Assembly (NCBI GenBank): GCA_001899315.1
Contig: MOYA01000001.1
Coordinates: 2,434,529-2,498,528, forward strand
Length of the DNA: 64,000 nt
Direction of reading: 5' to 3'
DNA from: Candidatus Obscuribacter phosphatis
GTDB lineage: Bacteria; Cyanobacteriota; Vampirovibrionia; Obscuribacterales; Obscuribacteraceae
Below, in pieces: positions 33,457 through 42,790 of the stretch (positions within the stretch are counted from its first letter, which is position 1; each line of letters starts with the position of its first letter). Made by a program: the position numbers and the translations under genes. A model generated the notes under the pieces. It was given only the letters and a program-made list of their open reading frames with translations. It did not search any database and was not told where the DNA came from.

Positions 33457-36177
33457 TTGACCGAAGCAACCAAGCCAACTATTCAGCAGATAGAAGAAGC
33501 GCAAAAGACAAGCCTGACAAAGGGGCTGAGTTGCCAGGAAGCCAAAGCACGCTTAGCCATCTGGGGCGAGAATGCCATATCGACAAAGAAAGACGGCAGC
33601 GCTCTGACACTTGCCATCAGACAGTTTCAATCTACTGTAGTAATTTTGCTCTTAGCGGCCGCGGCGGTTTCTTATTGGGGTGGCGAACATCTGCAAGGCA
33701 GCGGCATAGTGATAGCCGTCTTAATCAACGCCTTGGTGGGCTTCGCCACCGAAATGAAAGCCAAAGTTTCTCTAGAAAAGTTAGAAGCCATGGCTGGACC
33801 GACAGCCCGCGTGATTCGAGACGGTTTGGAAAACGATCTGCCGGCTAAAGAGTTGGTTCCTGGCGATCTTATTTTATTGGAAAGCGGCGACCGAGTGCCC
33901 GCAGATCTCAAAATAGCGGAAGCGGCCTCACTTTCGGCCGATGAGTCGGCAATGACCGGCGAAAGTGTCTCGGTCTACAAAACTGATAAAGAAATCGATG
34001 GTGAAGACGAAACCATGCTATTTCAAGGCACCCTGGTGCTTTCAGGAAGGGCACGGGCCATTGTCACAGCCACGGGCAACAACACCCGTCTTGGCAAACT
34101 AGGCAAATTGCTCAGCGAAGCTGTTTCGGGACGTACTCCACTAGAAGAGAGCTTGGAAGAACTAGGAAAGCAACTGACCTGGCTAACCGTGATTCTCAGC
34201 ACCATTATCGCCTTGGTTGGCATCTGGCATAAAGAAAATCTCTGGCTCATGCTGCAAACTGCTGTAGCCCTAGCGGTTGCTGCCATCCCCGAGGGCATGC
34301 CGGTAGTAGCCACCTTGGCACTGACAGCCGGCACCCATCGCATGGTCAAGGCCCGAGCCTTGATTAGACATCTAGCGGCGGTCGAGACTCTAGGCTGCAC
34401 CACAGTTATTTGCACCGATAAGACCGGCACCCTCACCGAAAATCAAATGGTGGTGACAGATATTCTTTTTGCCCGCGAACATTTTTATGTTACCGGCAAG
34501 GGTTATAACCCCGAAGGTGACTTTATTGATGCGGAAAGCGGCAAGCCCGCCAAAGAAACCGCTATAGAAGAACTAAAGATCTTGCTGCGTGCGGCGGCTC
34601 TATGCAATGACGCCAGACTTGAAAAACATGAAAATGAGAAGGAAGGAACTTGGCATGTGCACGGCGACCCCACCGAAGGTGCTCTGTTAACTGCCGCAGC
34701 CAAGCTAGGGCTGACCGCCCAAGCCGACTTTTGTGTTTGGCCTCGCCTGCAAGATTTGCCCTTTGATCTTGAGCGCAAACGCATGACCACCATTCACCAG
34801 GGTCCGCAAGGCGAGCGCTATGCTTTTATCAAGGGCTCGCCCGGCTCGGTCTTAGCCATAGCCAATCGCATTGAAATGGATGCCATCGGCGGCAATACCG
34901 AAACTTTAGACGAAGCAATGCGCAGTTTCATTTTGCACAAGAATGCCGAAATGGCTGAAAAGGGACTGCGTGTTCTGGCTATCGGTTATAAAACAATTTC
35001 CGAAAATGACACTGTCAGTATAGAAAAAGTGGAAAACGATATTGTCTTGCTCGGCTTAGTCGGTATGCAAGATCGCCCCCGCGAAGCTGTACCTGACTCT
35101 ATTGCACGCTGCCACAATGCCGGCATAAAAGTGGTCATGCTCACAGGTGATCAGCCGGCTACAGCCAGAGCCATCGCCCAAGATCTTAAGCTTATCGAGC
35201 GAGAGCAAATCTTGCTGGAGGATGACAAACGCATTCTCAGGCTTAGCGACCTCGAGCATTTAGACAAAGGCGAGCTGGCCAAAGCACTGGCGCAGGCACG
35301 GGTACTAGCCAGAGCCACACCAGAAATGAAACTGAAAGTAGTGCAATGCCTGCAAGAACAAGGCGAAGTTGTGGCTATGACAGGCGACGGAGTCAACGAC
35401 GCGCCCGCCCTGCGCCAAGCCAATATAGGTGTAGCCATGGGCTTGACCGGCACTTCACTAGCCCGCGAGGCTTCGGCTATGGTGATTACCGACGATAACT
35501 TTGCCACCATTGTCAAAGCTGTCGAAGAAGGACGCATAATCTACGGCAATATCAGAAGAGCAATCGCTTATCTGCTGACCGCCAGTCTAGCTGCCGTTAT
35601 CTGCGTGGCTCTGGCTGTACTCTTCGACACGGGGCTGCCCTTCACCCCACTGCAACTGCTCTGGCTCAATCTAATCATGCATATTTTCCCTGGCTTAGGC
35701 ATAGTGGTGAGCCGCACCAGATGCGATGTCATGCATATGAAGCCGCGCCACCCCAAAGACAAGCTGATAGATAAAGAAACCGCTATCGAAATTGTTCTAA
35801 GAGCCTTTATTGTCGCCGGTGCCGTTCTCTACTGCGCCCACTTCCAACGCAACAGTCAGAACCTGCAAACCGTCGCTTTCTCGACGCTCTCTCTGGCTCT
35901 TATTTTGCAGTCGATTTCTTGGATGTTCAAAGACTCGCAGCTTAAGTGGAGCAATGCAGATGAAGTAAAGAAACTAGCTTGGCCGGCAGTGAATATTATT
36001 GCATCGCTTATTTTGTTGGCTATGGCAGCTTATCTCAAGCCGTTGCAAGACCTTTTGACCATGACCAAGCCAACCCCAATCGAAACTCTAATTGTGGTTG
36101 GTGTCTCTCTGGCTTCCTATACTCTTACTGAACTCTTTCTCTTTGTCTTTAGACTCTTCAACAAGACCAAAGGCTAA
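33457..36177 (+). CDS. P2-type cation-transporting ATPase
   Basis: 906 residues from TTG at 33457, with AAAGGA upstream. Order: cation-ATPase N domain; TM1-2; actuator loop TGES near residue 168; TM4 AAIPEGMP; phosphorylation loop CTDKTGTLT near residue 319; hinge MTGDGVNDAPAL near residue 646; C-terminal helices. The family pumps Ca2+, Mn2+, Na+ or H+ out of the cytosol using ATP. In TM6, SERCA-like pumps read LWVNLVTDGLPA, but here it is LWLNLIMHIFPG: the ion-binding Thr-Asp pair is Met-His. The transported ion is therefore uncertain. It is divergent from a Usp gene and has no partner gene. Confidence 0.9.
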   Translation: MTEATKPTIQQIEEAQKTSLTKGLSCQEAKARLAIWGENAISTKKDGSALTLAIRQFQSTVVILLLAAAAVSYWGGEHLQGSGIVIAVLINALVGFATEMKAKVSLEKLEAMAGPTARVIRDGLENDLPAKELVPGDLILLESGDRVPADLKIAEAASLSADESAMTGESVSVYKTDKEIDGEDETMLFQGTLVLSGRARAIVTATGNNTRLGKLGKLLSEAVSGRTPLEESLEELGKQLTWLTVILSTIIALVGIWHKENLWLMLQTAVALAVAAIPEGMPVVATLALTAGTHRMVKARALIRHLAAVETLGCTTVICTDKTGTLTENQMVVTDILFAREHFYVTGKGYNPEGDFIDAESGKPAKETAIEELKILLRAAALCNDARLEKHENEKEGTWHVHGDPTEGALLTAAAKLGLTAQADFCVWPRLQDLPFDLERKRMTTIHQGPQGERYAFIKGSPGSVLAIANRIEMDAIGGNTETLDEAMRSFILHKNAEMAEKGLRVLAIGYKTISENDTVSIEKVENDIVLLGLVGMQDRPREAVPDSIARCHNAGIKVVMLTGDQPATARAIAQDLKLIEREQILLEDDKRILRLSDLEHLDKGELAKALAQARVLARATPEMKLKVVQCLQEQGEVVAMTGDGVNDAPALRQANIGVAMGLTGTSLAREASAMVITDDNFATIVKAVEEGRIIYGNIRRAIAYLLTASLAAVICVALAVLFDTGLPFTPLQLLWLNLIMHIFPGLGIVVSRTRCDVMHMKPRHPKDKLIDKETAIEIVLRAFIVAGAVLYCAHFQRNSQNLQTVAFSTLSLALILQSISWMFKDSQLKWSNADEVKKLAWPAVNIIASLILLAMAAYLKPLQDLLTMTKPTPIETLIVVGVSLASYTLTELFLFVFRLFNKTKG

Positions 36178-36228
36178 GAAACGCAAAAACATTTCGGCAC
36201 CGTCACAAAAGCTGCAGCCAGGAAAATC

Positions 36229-37548
36229 TTAGCCCAGCCAAGAAAGTCTTTTTGATTCAAAAACCAGCTCTTCTCGAAACTTAGGATGGGCAATATTGAT
36301 CAATTCTCTAGTGCGCTCGCGTAAAGTCTTGCCATAGAGTTGAGCCACACCAAATTCGGTGACAACATAGTGCACATCGGCACGAGAGGTAACCACGCCA
36401 CTGCCCACCGATAGATTGACGGCGATGCGCGAGACAGTGTCACCACGGGCAGTGGAAGGCATGGCAATGATGGCCTTTCCACCGGGGGCTCGACTGGCGC
36501 CTCTGATAAAGTCTACCTGTCCGCCAAAGCCGCTATAAAGATAACTACCGATAGAATCAGCCACAACTTGGCCGGTTAGATCTACCTGCAAAGCCGAATT
36601 GATAGCCGTCATTTTATGATTGCGCGAAATATTGAAAGGGTCGTTAATATAATCGCTGGTTTGAAATTCCAGGGCAGGATTGTTATCTACATAGTCATAT
36701 AGGCGACGACTACCCAAGACAAAGGTAACAGCCGACTTACCAGGCAAAAAGGTCTTGGCGTCATTGGTAATCACGCCAGATTCCATAAGATCGACTATGC
36801 CATCAGAGAGCATCTCGGAATGAACGCCAAGATTGCGCTTGTCCCTCAAATTAGCCAGCACCGCATTTGGTATTGTGCCTATACCAAGCTGAATGGTGGC
36901 TTCGTCTGCCACTAGAGTCGAGACATGCTTACCAATGGCATCTTCCACATTAGTGGGCGGTGCTTCAATCAGTTCGGGCAAGGGCCTATCGGTTTCGACA
37001 ATATAATCTAGCCGGCTTACATGCACGAAAGAGCGCCCGAGGGTGCGGGGCATCTGCTTATTGACTTCGGCAATGACGACGCGAGCCTTTTTGCGAGCGG
37101 CAATGGAACAGTCGACTGAAACGCCATAGCTGCAATAGCCATGAGCGTCGGGCGGCGAGACCTGCAACAAGCAAACATCGATTGGCACTGTGCCCGACTC
37201 AAATAGGCGCGGAATTTCGCTGAGAAAGATAGGCATATACTCTGCCCGCCCTTCATTTACAGCTTCTCTAATATTGCGCCCAATAAAAAGCGCTTTCACC
37301 TTGAAGCTGTCTTGATACTCTTCTTTGGCATACTCGGCCTTGCCCAAGGTGAGTATATGCAAGAAGGTGACATCACGCAGTTCTGGCGCTCTTTTGACGA
37401 GAGCATCAATGACACATTCTGGGGCAGCAGCGTTAGACTGAACATAGATAGTGTCGCCGCTTGATACGGCACGCACAGCTTCTTCGGCACTGCACCGGCG
37501 GCTCTCATAAGTACTGCGCCAGTTGCATTTCTCTCTTGTGCCTTGCAT
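36229..37548 (-). CDS. Acetyl-CoA hydrolase/4-hydroxybutyrate CoA-transferase family protein
   Basis: 439 residues from ATG at 37548, with AAGAGG upstream and only 2 bp after the hydrogenase stop. The family fold is clear: SGDTIYVQSNAAAPECVIDAL near residue 30, QVSPPDAHGYCSYGVSVD near residue 130, LGIGTIPNAVLANL near residue 220 and YSGFGGQVDFIRGA near residue 335. The catalytic-Glu segment is VVTEFGVAQLYGKT near residue 400. Such enzymes move CoA between acetate, butyrate, 4-hydroxybutyrate or succinate. Being last in a hydrogenase operon, it may conserve energy in fermentative acid production. The exact substrates cannot be read from sequence. Confidence 0.9.
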   Translation of the reverse strand: MQGTREKCNWRSTYESRRCSAEEAVRAVSSGDTIYVQSNAAAPECVIDALVKRAPELRDVTFLHILTLGKAEYAKEEYQDSFKVKALFIGRNIREAVNEGRAEYMPIFLSEIPRLFESGTVPIDVCLLQVSPPDAHGYCSYGVSVDCSIAARKKARVVIAEVNKQMPRTLGRSFVHVSRLDYIVETDRPLPELIEAPPTNVEDAIGKHVSTLVADEATIQLGIGTIPNAVLANLRDKRNLGVHSEMLSDGIVDLMESGVITNDAKTFLPGKSAVTFVLGSRRLYDYVDNNPALEFQTSDYINDPFNISRNHKMTAINSALQVDLTGQVVADSIGSYLYSGFGGQVDFIRGASRAPGGKAIIAMPSTARGDTVSRIAVNLSVGSGVVTSRADVHYVVTEFGVAQLYGKTLRERTRELINIAHPKFREELVFESKRLSWLG

Positions 37549-37550
37549 AA

Positions 37551-38915
37551 CTACCTCTTCGCAACCCTGATGCTCACAGCGTGAGTTGCGCAAGTATTAC
37601 ATGGGTCGTAAGCTCTGACTAGGGTCTCTAGGTCAGCTTGCAACAAAGCTTGCCTGGCCCCATCCTCAACCTCGGCTATGCGAGCCTCAACAGTATTTCT
37701 AATATCAGATTCAATGCGCTGGGTGTTCTGCGCCGATGGAGTAATTAGGTCGGCCGCCCGCACAACACCTTTCTCATCAAGATCGTAATAGTGATAGAGA
37801 GTCCCTCTCGGGCATTCCACCGCCCCCACCGCGGCACCAGGCAACTTATCCAAAAGCCGGTCTATGTTAGTTTCATTCTCATTTCTAGCTTCACCTGGGC
37901 TCGCCTTTTCATCTTCCTCAATCTGCAATAAAGTCTCGCAAATTGCCTGAGCCCGATAAACTGCCTCAACAAGCTCAATTGACTGAGCCAAATTATTGAG
38001 CATAGTGTTGCATGAACCTTTGGCTAGCTCACTAGAAAGAAAGAGTTGACGGGCTTCTCTGCCTAGCTTTTCGCTATGAAAACGCAGCCGCGCTATGGCA
38101 CCCACCATAAAGGGCTGAGCGGCATTGCCGCTCTTTTTGGCATGACTGTAAGCAACCGGATACTCGCCTAAGTAATCTCGATACTCTTCAATAGAGCGCA
38201 GCCATGACTTTGAAGACTTAACTCTGGTGCCGAAATAGCCATAGGTTGGTGAATCATAATCAAGTGCCAGATACTCAGGCTCAAAAGAAGGTATGGCGGG
38301 CAGCTTGAGGTCTAAGAAAACCTGTGCCAAATAGAGGGCTTTCTCGCGAGCATCTTTCAGCCTGTGCGCCATTACATTTAGAGCTTCACCGGAGGGATGA
38401 GAAGAAAGCTTGAAGACATGCAGATTGACCGGATGGAAAGACCGTCCACCCACCATATATTGCACATCGTTGCCGAGGGTACGCAAAAAAGTCCAAAGCG
38501 CAAACTCTTCTTTATGCTTGTCGGCAAAAGAAATCAGGTCTTCTACACCTAAAAAGTCGGGCAAGACCAGAGCACAAAGATGCGTAGCATGTGATTCGAT
38601 GATCATGCCTAAATGCATCAGTTCGCGCAATAAAGTCGTTTTTTCATCGGCTTTATAGCCGAGTAAATTTTCTATGGCAAAAATGGAAGCGAGCACATGC
38701 CCGGTGGAACAAATGGCACAGATACGAGAGGTCAGATGAGCCATCTCGTCATATTTGTGACCAACCACAATCTTTTCGAAATAGCGGGTGCCTTCAAAGA
38801 CATCTAGCTTGACGTTCTCGACCTTGCCGTCCAAAATATCGACTGTTACAGCCGAGTGCCCTTCTACTCTTGTCACTTCCGGTATAACAATCGTGCTTTT
38901 CTTTATTTCTGCCAT
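37551..38915 (-). CDS. [NiFe] hydrogenase large subunit (sulfhydrogenase alpha type)
   Basis: 454 residues carrying the NiFe(CN)2CO site. The N-terminal ligand motif is RICAICSTGH (Cys66, Cys69; Ala where Gly is more common). The C-terminal motif is DPCNTCATH (Cys439, Cys442, His445), followed by a 9-residue tail that a maturation protease would be expected to remove. TRVEGHSAVTVDI near residue 15 is also typical. With beta, gamma and delta subunits upstream in the same order as archaeal sulfhydrogenase, a cytoplasmic group 3b NAD(P)-linked enzyme is likely. Such enzymes evolve or consume H2 and may reduce sulfur. No maturation (Hyp) genes are in the window. Confidence 0.93.
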   Translation of the reverse strand: MAEIKKSTIVIPEVTRVEGHSAVTVDILDGKVENVKLDVFEGTRYFEKIVVGHKYDEMAHLTSRICAICSTGHVLASIFAIENLLGYKADEKTTLLRELMHLGMIIESHATHLCALVLPDFLGVEDLISFADKHKEEFALWTFLRTLGNDVQYMVGGRSFHPVNLHVFKLSSHPSGEALNVMAHRLKDAREKALYLAQVFLDLKLPAIPSFEPEYLALDYDSPTYGYFGTRVKSSKSWLRSIEEYRDYLGEYPVAYSHAKKSGNAAQPFMVGAIARLRFHSEKLGREARQLFLSSELAKGSCNTMLNNLAQSIELVEAVYRAQAICETLLQIEEDEKASPGEARNENETNIDRLLDKLPGAAVGAVECPRGTLYHYYDLDEKGVVRAADLITPSAQNTQRIESDIRNTVEARIAEVEDGARQALLQADLETLVRAYDPCNTCATHAVSIRVAKR

Positions 38916-39688
38916 TTTTCCCCCATTGGTATCACAGCACCAAATGCGGTGAGGCGACCAAGCACCTCTTCCATTTCATAACCTTTCTCTTTCAAGATTG
39001 TTGTCATAGCGCCAATTTGAGGCTCTTCGCATGGTCCAAAACAGCCATAGCAAGCCGCCCCCATGCTCGGGCAAAGGGCGCCGCAACCAGCGGCGGTGAC
39101 CGGGCCAAGACAGGGCAAATTGTCCTCGATCAAGACACAGGGATTTTCGCGCAGCTTGCATTCTAGACAAACCGGCTTTGAGACAATGTAAGGCAAGTGG
39201 TCGCGCAATAGACTGGCCGTGACCGCCAAAAACTGACTGGCATTGATGGGGCAGCCGGAAAGTTTTACGTCTACGGCAACATGACTATCTAGCGGAGCAG
39301 CATCCATAGCCTCGGCGGCAATACTAGAGGCGGCACTACCGTAAACAGCCTCAATCATCTCAGCTGCTTTGCATTTGCAAAGCGCGCCCTTTTGCACACA
39401 ACCCCAAACAGCGCAGTTGCCCACCGCCACCAGCCATCTGGTATTGGCTCTAATGCGCTTGAGCTTTTCCAGATCGTGCTTTTGGCTGACACTACCCTCG
39501 ACAAAGGTAATGTCCACTGCACCACCTTCATTTTTGCTTTGCGCAAAAGGAAAGCGCACAACACGCACAAAAGGAAGAAGCTTATCGAGATTCTCCAGTA
39601 TAACCAAGAGTTCTCCGGCGCAACCGGTAAGTCCTTCCACCGCGATGGTCGGCAAATGATTGGTGCCGCTACCGGCTGCAGCGCTCAT
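38903..39688 (-). CDS. [NiFe] hydrogenase small subunit (delta type)
   Basis: 261 residues from ATG at 39688, which overlaps the gamma-subunit stop as ATGA and has AGGAGG upstream. It should carry the Fe-S relay to the NiFe site. Cys groups: GLTGCAGELLVI near residue 20, GNCAVWGC near residue 90, SGCPINASQF, and the run VCLECKLRENPC to GAACYGCFGPCEEP. Small subunits usually start this run with CxxC; here the second position is Glu (CAGE), so the proximal cluster may have a carboxylate ligand. It overlaps the large subunit by 13 bp. Confidence 0.9.
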   Translation of the reverse strand: MSAAAGSGTNHLPTIAVEGLTGCAGELLVILENLDKLLPFVRVVRFPFAQSKNEGGAVDITFVEGSVSQKHDLEKLKRIRANTRWLVAVGNCAVWGCVQKGALCKCKAAEMIEAVYGSAASSIAAEAMDAAPLDSHVAVDVKLSGCPINASQFLAVTASLLRDHLPYIVSKPVCLECKLRENPCVLIEDNLPCLGPVTAAGCGALCPSMGAACYGCFGPCEEPQIGAMTTILKEKGYEMEEVLGRLTAFGAVIPMGEKWQK

Positions 39689-40554
39689 TCCAGACCTCCT
39701 TGCAAAGAAGCGGCATCGCACTCTATTGCTTCGGGTACATGCTTAATTTCGGGCAAGGCAAAAACAGGTCCTGCCTTGCAATTGAATTTACCGCCGATAA
39801 AGCAATGTCCGCACTTACCGATGCCGCACTTCATGTGGCGCTCCAGAGATAGATGAATGTTTGCTTCGTCGACATTTCTTTCTTTCAAAACATCGATGAC
39901 ATACTTGTACATAACAGGCGGTCCGCAGACAGCCACACAACTATCACTGCTTATCTCAGCCTGGCGCAAGAGGTCGGTGACCCGACCAAGTTGCATGGCT
40001 ATTGGCGGCAAAGCTGGACCTACTACTTCTTCGGCGGCGATAAAGATATCGATATCGCGTCGACGCAGCAAAAACTTAAACTCTTGGCGAAAGAGAATAT
40101 CATTGGTATGACGCATACCATATATTAGTACCAATCTGCCAAATTCTTCGCGGTGATCAAGGGCATACTGCCAGACCGATCTAATCGGCGCCACGCCAAG
40201 ACCACCAGCCACCATAACCAGATCTCGCCCCTTAAAGGCTTCCATCGGAAAACCCTGACCATAGGGTCCGCGCAGACCGACGCTGTCACCTTCACTCATG
40301 TTGAAGAGGGCGCTGGTTACTCTACCGGCACGTCGCACCATCAGCTGAATCGACTCTGATACTCGCCCTGAACAAACCGATATCGGACACTCGCCAACAC
40401 CAGGCACCCACAACTCAACAAACTGACCAGGGCGACAGCCGCTCAGGCTGCCTGTTCTTTCTGTAAAATCAAAAAGATAGTTGTCTTGCGCCATGGGCAC
40501 AATCGAGCGAATCGTGCCCTTAACCGATAGATAAGGTGTTTTTCCTGGAATCAT
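39685..40554 (-). CDS. Hydrogenase FAD/NAD(P)-binding subunit (gamma type)
   Basis: 289 residues of the ferredoxin-NADP reductase superfamily. The FAD domain has RPGQFVELWVPGVGECPISV near residue 40, where the usual RPYS motif is a CPIS form as in dihydroorotate-dehydrogenase PyrK and sulfhydrogenase gamma. The NAD(P) domain has MVAGGLGVAPIRSVW near residue 113 and CGPPVMYKYV near residue 210. The C-terminus has the [2Fe-2S] ligands ERHMKCGIGKCGHCFIGGKF. It passes electrons between H2 and NAD(P)H. Its ATG overlaps the beta-subunit stop (ATGA), and its own stop overlaps the delta start. Confidence 0.94.
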   Translation of the reverse strand: MIPGKTPYLSVKGTIRSIVPMAQDNYLFDFTERTGSLSGCRPGQFVELWVPGVGECPISVCSGRVSESIQLMVRRAGRVTSALFNMSEGDSVGLRGPYGQGFPMEAFKGRDLVMVAGGLGVAPIRSVWQYALDHREEFGRLVLIYGMRHTNDILFRQEFKFLLRRRDIDIFIAAEEVVGPALPPIAMQLGRVTDLLRQAEISSDSCVAVCGPPVMYKYVIDVLKERNVDEANIHLSLERHMKCGIGKCGHCFIGGKFNCKAGPVFALPEIKHVPEAIECDAASLQGGLE

Positions 40555-41627
40555 TTAGGCTGCCCCTCATCTTTTTCTTGGCGTGCCACCTGCAAAATAT
40601 TCACAACCTTGACGATATCGTCTATGCCGGAAGGGCATGAGACTGTGCATCGGCCGCAACCGACACAGGTCTTGAAGCCATAGGCATCGTCAAAGCCGTG
40701 CAATTTATGTCTATACCAAAACTTGAGACGGTCAACCGGCCCTGGTCTAAAGTTATAGTCACCGGCTACTTTGGCAAAGCCGACAAACTGGCAACTATCC
40801 CATTCGCGCCGACGCTCTGCATCGCCCGAACCATCTTGTTTAGATGAAAGGGCCGCCACATCAACTAAATCAAAACAATAACAAGTGGGACATACAGGTG
40901 TGCAATTGCCGCAGCTCAGGCAGCGGTCGCCCAATTCTTCCCAAACAGGATTTTCCCATTCAAGGTCCATAGTGCTGCGCAAATTATCGACCTTAAAGCC
41001 TGTTTCAAAGGCTTCACTGCGATCTAGCCAAAAGCGCTTATAGCGGTCTTTATGCGCTTCCCTAGCTCTTTCCAGCACCTTATCTGCAAAGGCATCGGCA
41101 AGCAATTTCTGCCCCTGACTGCTCTTACCCTCGATGAAATAACCATCTTCAATATCAGTAAGAAAAACGTCATAGCCCTTTTCAGGACAGTCGGTCCCCA
41201 TAGACTGACAAAAGCAATGCTTATCAGGCATGCATGAAAGCCCAATGATCATACTAGTGCGACGCTTTCTAAGATAATGCGTATCACCGGGAGAATCTTC
41301 AAAGATTGTATCCATTATGCCAAGCCCGGCCAGGTCACAGGGATGAACGCCAAAGATCACCTTAAAGACCGGCTCTTCGATACACTCTTTTATTTCGCCG
41401 TCTTCAAACTTCACCAGAGTCTCGCTCTGCGGATAAAAGAACTTCTTGGGCGGCAAAATTGTGCGCAGGGCTTCAAAGGCAATCTCAGAAGCTTTCTCAA
41501 CAGCCTTAAATGAATAAGACTGTTTAGATACTTTGACCGGCGCAAAAACTTGACCAAGACTCTTCAAAGCATTGAGGAAGTCGGGAAAGCGCTCTTTCGG
41601 CAGAAAGTAAGTAGGGCTTAGCATCAC
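40551..41627 (-). CDS. Hydrogenase iron-sulfur subunit (beta type)
   Basis: 358 residues matching the sulfhydrogenase beta/AsrA family. Two ferredoxin-type [4Fe-4S] motifs are visible: CLSCGNCTPVCPTCYC near residue 243 and CVGCGRCTVSCPSG near residue 325. Earlier Cys-containing segments FGVHPCDLAGLGIMD and GLSCMPDKHCFC are also typical. It links the flavin subunit to the catalytic pair. The start is GTG at 41627 overlapping the Usp stop, or ATG at 41624. It heads the four-subunit block beta-gamma-delta-alpha. Confidence 0.93.
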   Translation of the reverse strand: MMLSPTYFLPKERFPDFLNALKSLGQVFAPVKVSKQSYSFKAVEKASEIAFEALRTILPPKKFFYPQSETLVKFEDGEIKECIEEPVFKVIFGVHPCDLAGLGIMDTIFEDSPGDTHYLRKRRTSMIIGLSCMPDKHCFCQSMGTDCPEKGYDVFLTDIEDGYFIEGKSSQGQKLLADAFADKVLERAREAHKDRYKRFWLDRSEAFETGFKVDNLRSTMDLEWENPVWEELGDRCLSCGNCTPVCPTCYCFDLVDVAALSSKQDGSGDAERRREWDSCQFVGFAKVAGDYNFRPGPVDRLKFWYRHKLHGFDDAYGFKTCVGCGRCTVSCPSGIDDIVKVVNILQVARQEKDEGQPK

Positions 41628-42163
41628 TTCGACAAGCCTGCAACAGGGCCACGCTTACCAGCTTTCTTGCCGGTTTGGCCAGCTTGACTAGAAGCTTGAC
41701 TGGCTAATTGATCAGGCTCTTTCAATCTAACTATCTGCACAGAACAAGAAGCTTCTCTTGCCACCGCCTGTGGTACTCGACCCAATAAGCGATTGGGGGC
41801 GCTGCCATGTCCACCGACAACTATTTTGTCAGCCATAAACTTGGCGGCAGCGGCAATAATTTCATCTCCAGGCTTACCTTCTAAAAGCTCAGTATGCGCG
41901 GTGCAATAAGGTATACCAGCCTCAAGCTTCTGGCGGAAATTTTGCAAAATCTGCCCGGCACTGCTTAACCTAGTCTGAAAGACTTCCAGGGCGATGCTCT
42001 TCCATTCAGGAGACATCGACTCACCGGCGCTATTCTGCCACTGAAAGGGCTCTACAACAGTAAGCACCTTAAACGACGTGTCTTTTGGCCAATGGCTACT
42101 GAGCACATTCTCCAATATCTGATCTGCGAAGGGCGACTGGTCTATGGCGATTAATACTTTCAC
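41624..42163 (-). CDS. Universal stress protein, operon copy 2
   Basis: 179 residues from a GTG with AAGGAGCG upstream. The UspA core is present (KVLIAIDQSPFADQILENVL; GGHGSAPNRLLGRVPQAVAR near residue 130), with a Ser/Gln/Gly/Lys-rich tail of about 25 residues that looks like replication slippage. The core is more diverged than in the neighbour. It overlaps the hydrogenase beta gene by 4 bp and follows another Usp gene by 11 bp, so stress-protein and hydrogenase production are tied together. Confidence 0.9.
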   Translation of the reverse strand: MKVLIAIDQSPFADQILENVLSSHWPKDTSFKVLTVVEPFQWQNSAGESMSPEWKSIALEVFQTRLSSAGQILQNFRQKLEAGIPYCTAHTELLEGKPGDEIIAAAAKFMADKIVVGGHGSAPNRLLGRVPQAVAREASCSVQIVRLKEPDQLASQASSQAGQTGKKAGKRGPVAGLSK

Positions 42164-42174
42164 TTTCGCGCTCC

Positions 42175-42633
42175 TTATTTAGTTTCATGCTGCTTGGTTT
42201 TGACAATTTCGACAGAGCAAGGGGCATGGGTGGCCACTTTCTCGGCAACACTGCCCAGAATAAATTTTTGCAAGCCTTTGCGACCATGAGAACCCATGAC
42301 AATCAAGTCGGCGTTCCAACTTTCAGCTTCATCAACAATACTCTCGGCGATAGAGCCCTCAGCCACACGGGTCTCAGCATCTATGCCCAACTTCTCTTTG
42401 ATCTTGCCCGCCACACCTATGACAAGTTTGCTTAGATAGTTTTTGAATTCCAGCCTCGCTTCGTTCAACTGCTCTACATAAGCAGACGATGTCGGTACAG
42501 CATATTCGTAATAGATGGGTTCATTAACGCTCAAGACCATAAACTCGGTGCCCTTAGCCCACAGTCTTTCTAACAGAGCGTCAACAGCATGGCTAGAACA
42601 TTCAGAACCATCTACAGCAACCAGAACTTTCAT
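42175..42633 (-). CDS. Universal stress protein, operon copy 1
   Basis: 152 residues, first gene of the apparent hydrogenase operon. KVLVAVDGSECSSHAVDALL opens the fold, and MGSHGRKGLQKFILGSVAEKVATHAPC near residue 120 (quoted across its Gly-rich ATP loop) shows an ATP-binding Usp. AAGGACGGAG precedes the ATG. The 157-bp space to the divergent TonB-C gene should hold the promoter. Two GGCCGATA direct repeats on the coding strand there (around 42673 and 42713) are possible regulator contacts, but no standard CRP/FNR box is evident. Confidence 0.92.
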   Translation of the reverse strand: MKVLVAVDGSECSSHAVDALLERLWAKGTEFMVLSVNEPIYYEYAVPTSSAYVEQLNEARLEFKNYLSKLVIGVAGKIKEKLGIDAETRVAEGSIAESIVDEAESWNADLIVMGSHGRKGLQKFILGSVAEKVATHAPCSVEIVKTKQHETK

Positions 42634-42790
42634 ATCTCCGTCCTTCTATCGAGAGTGGGGCGTCCAAACTATCGGCCCTTCCAATTTTCACCCTCCAGCC
42701 ATTATTTCGTATCGGCCAAAAGTATTACCCTCAAGGTCTAATCTGAAATAATATCTTTCGGTTAGTCAAAGAGTTAGTGGAGTAGGTTAT

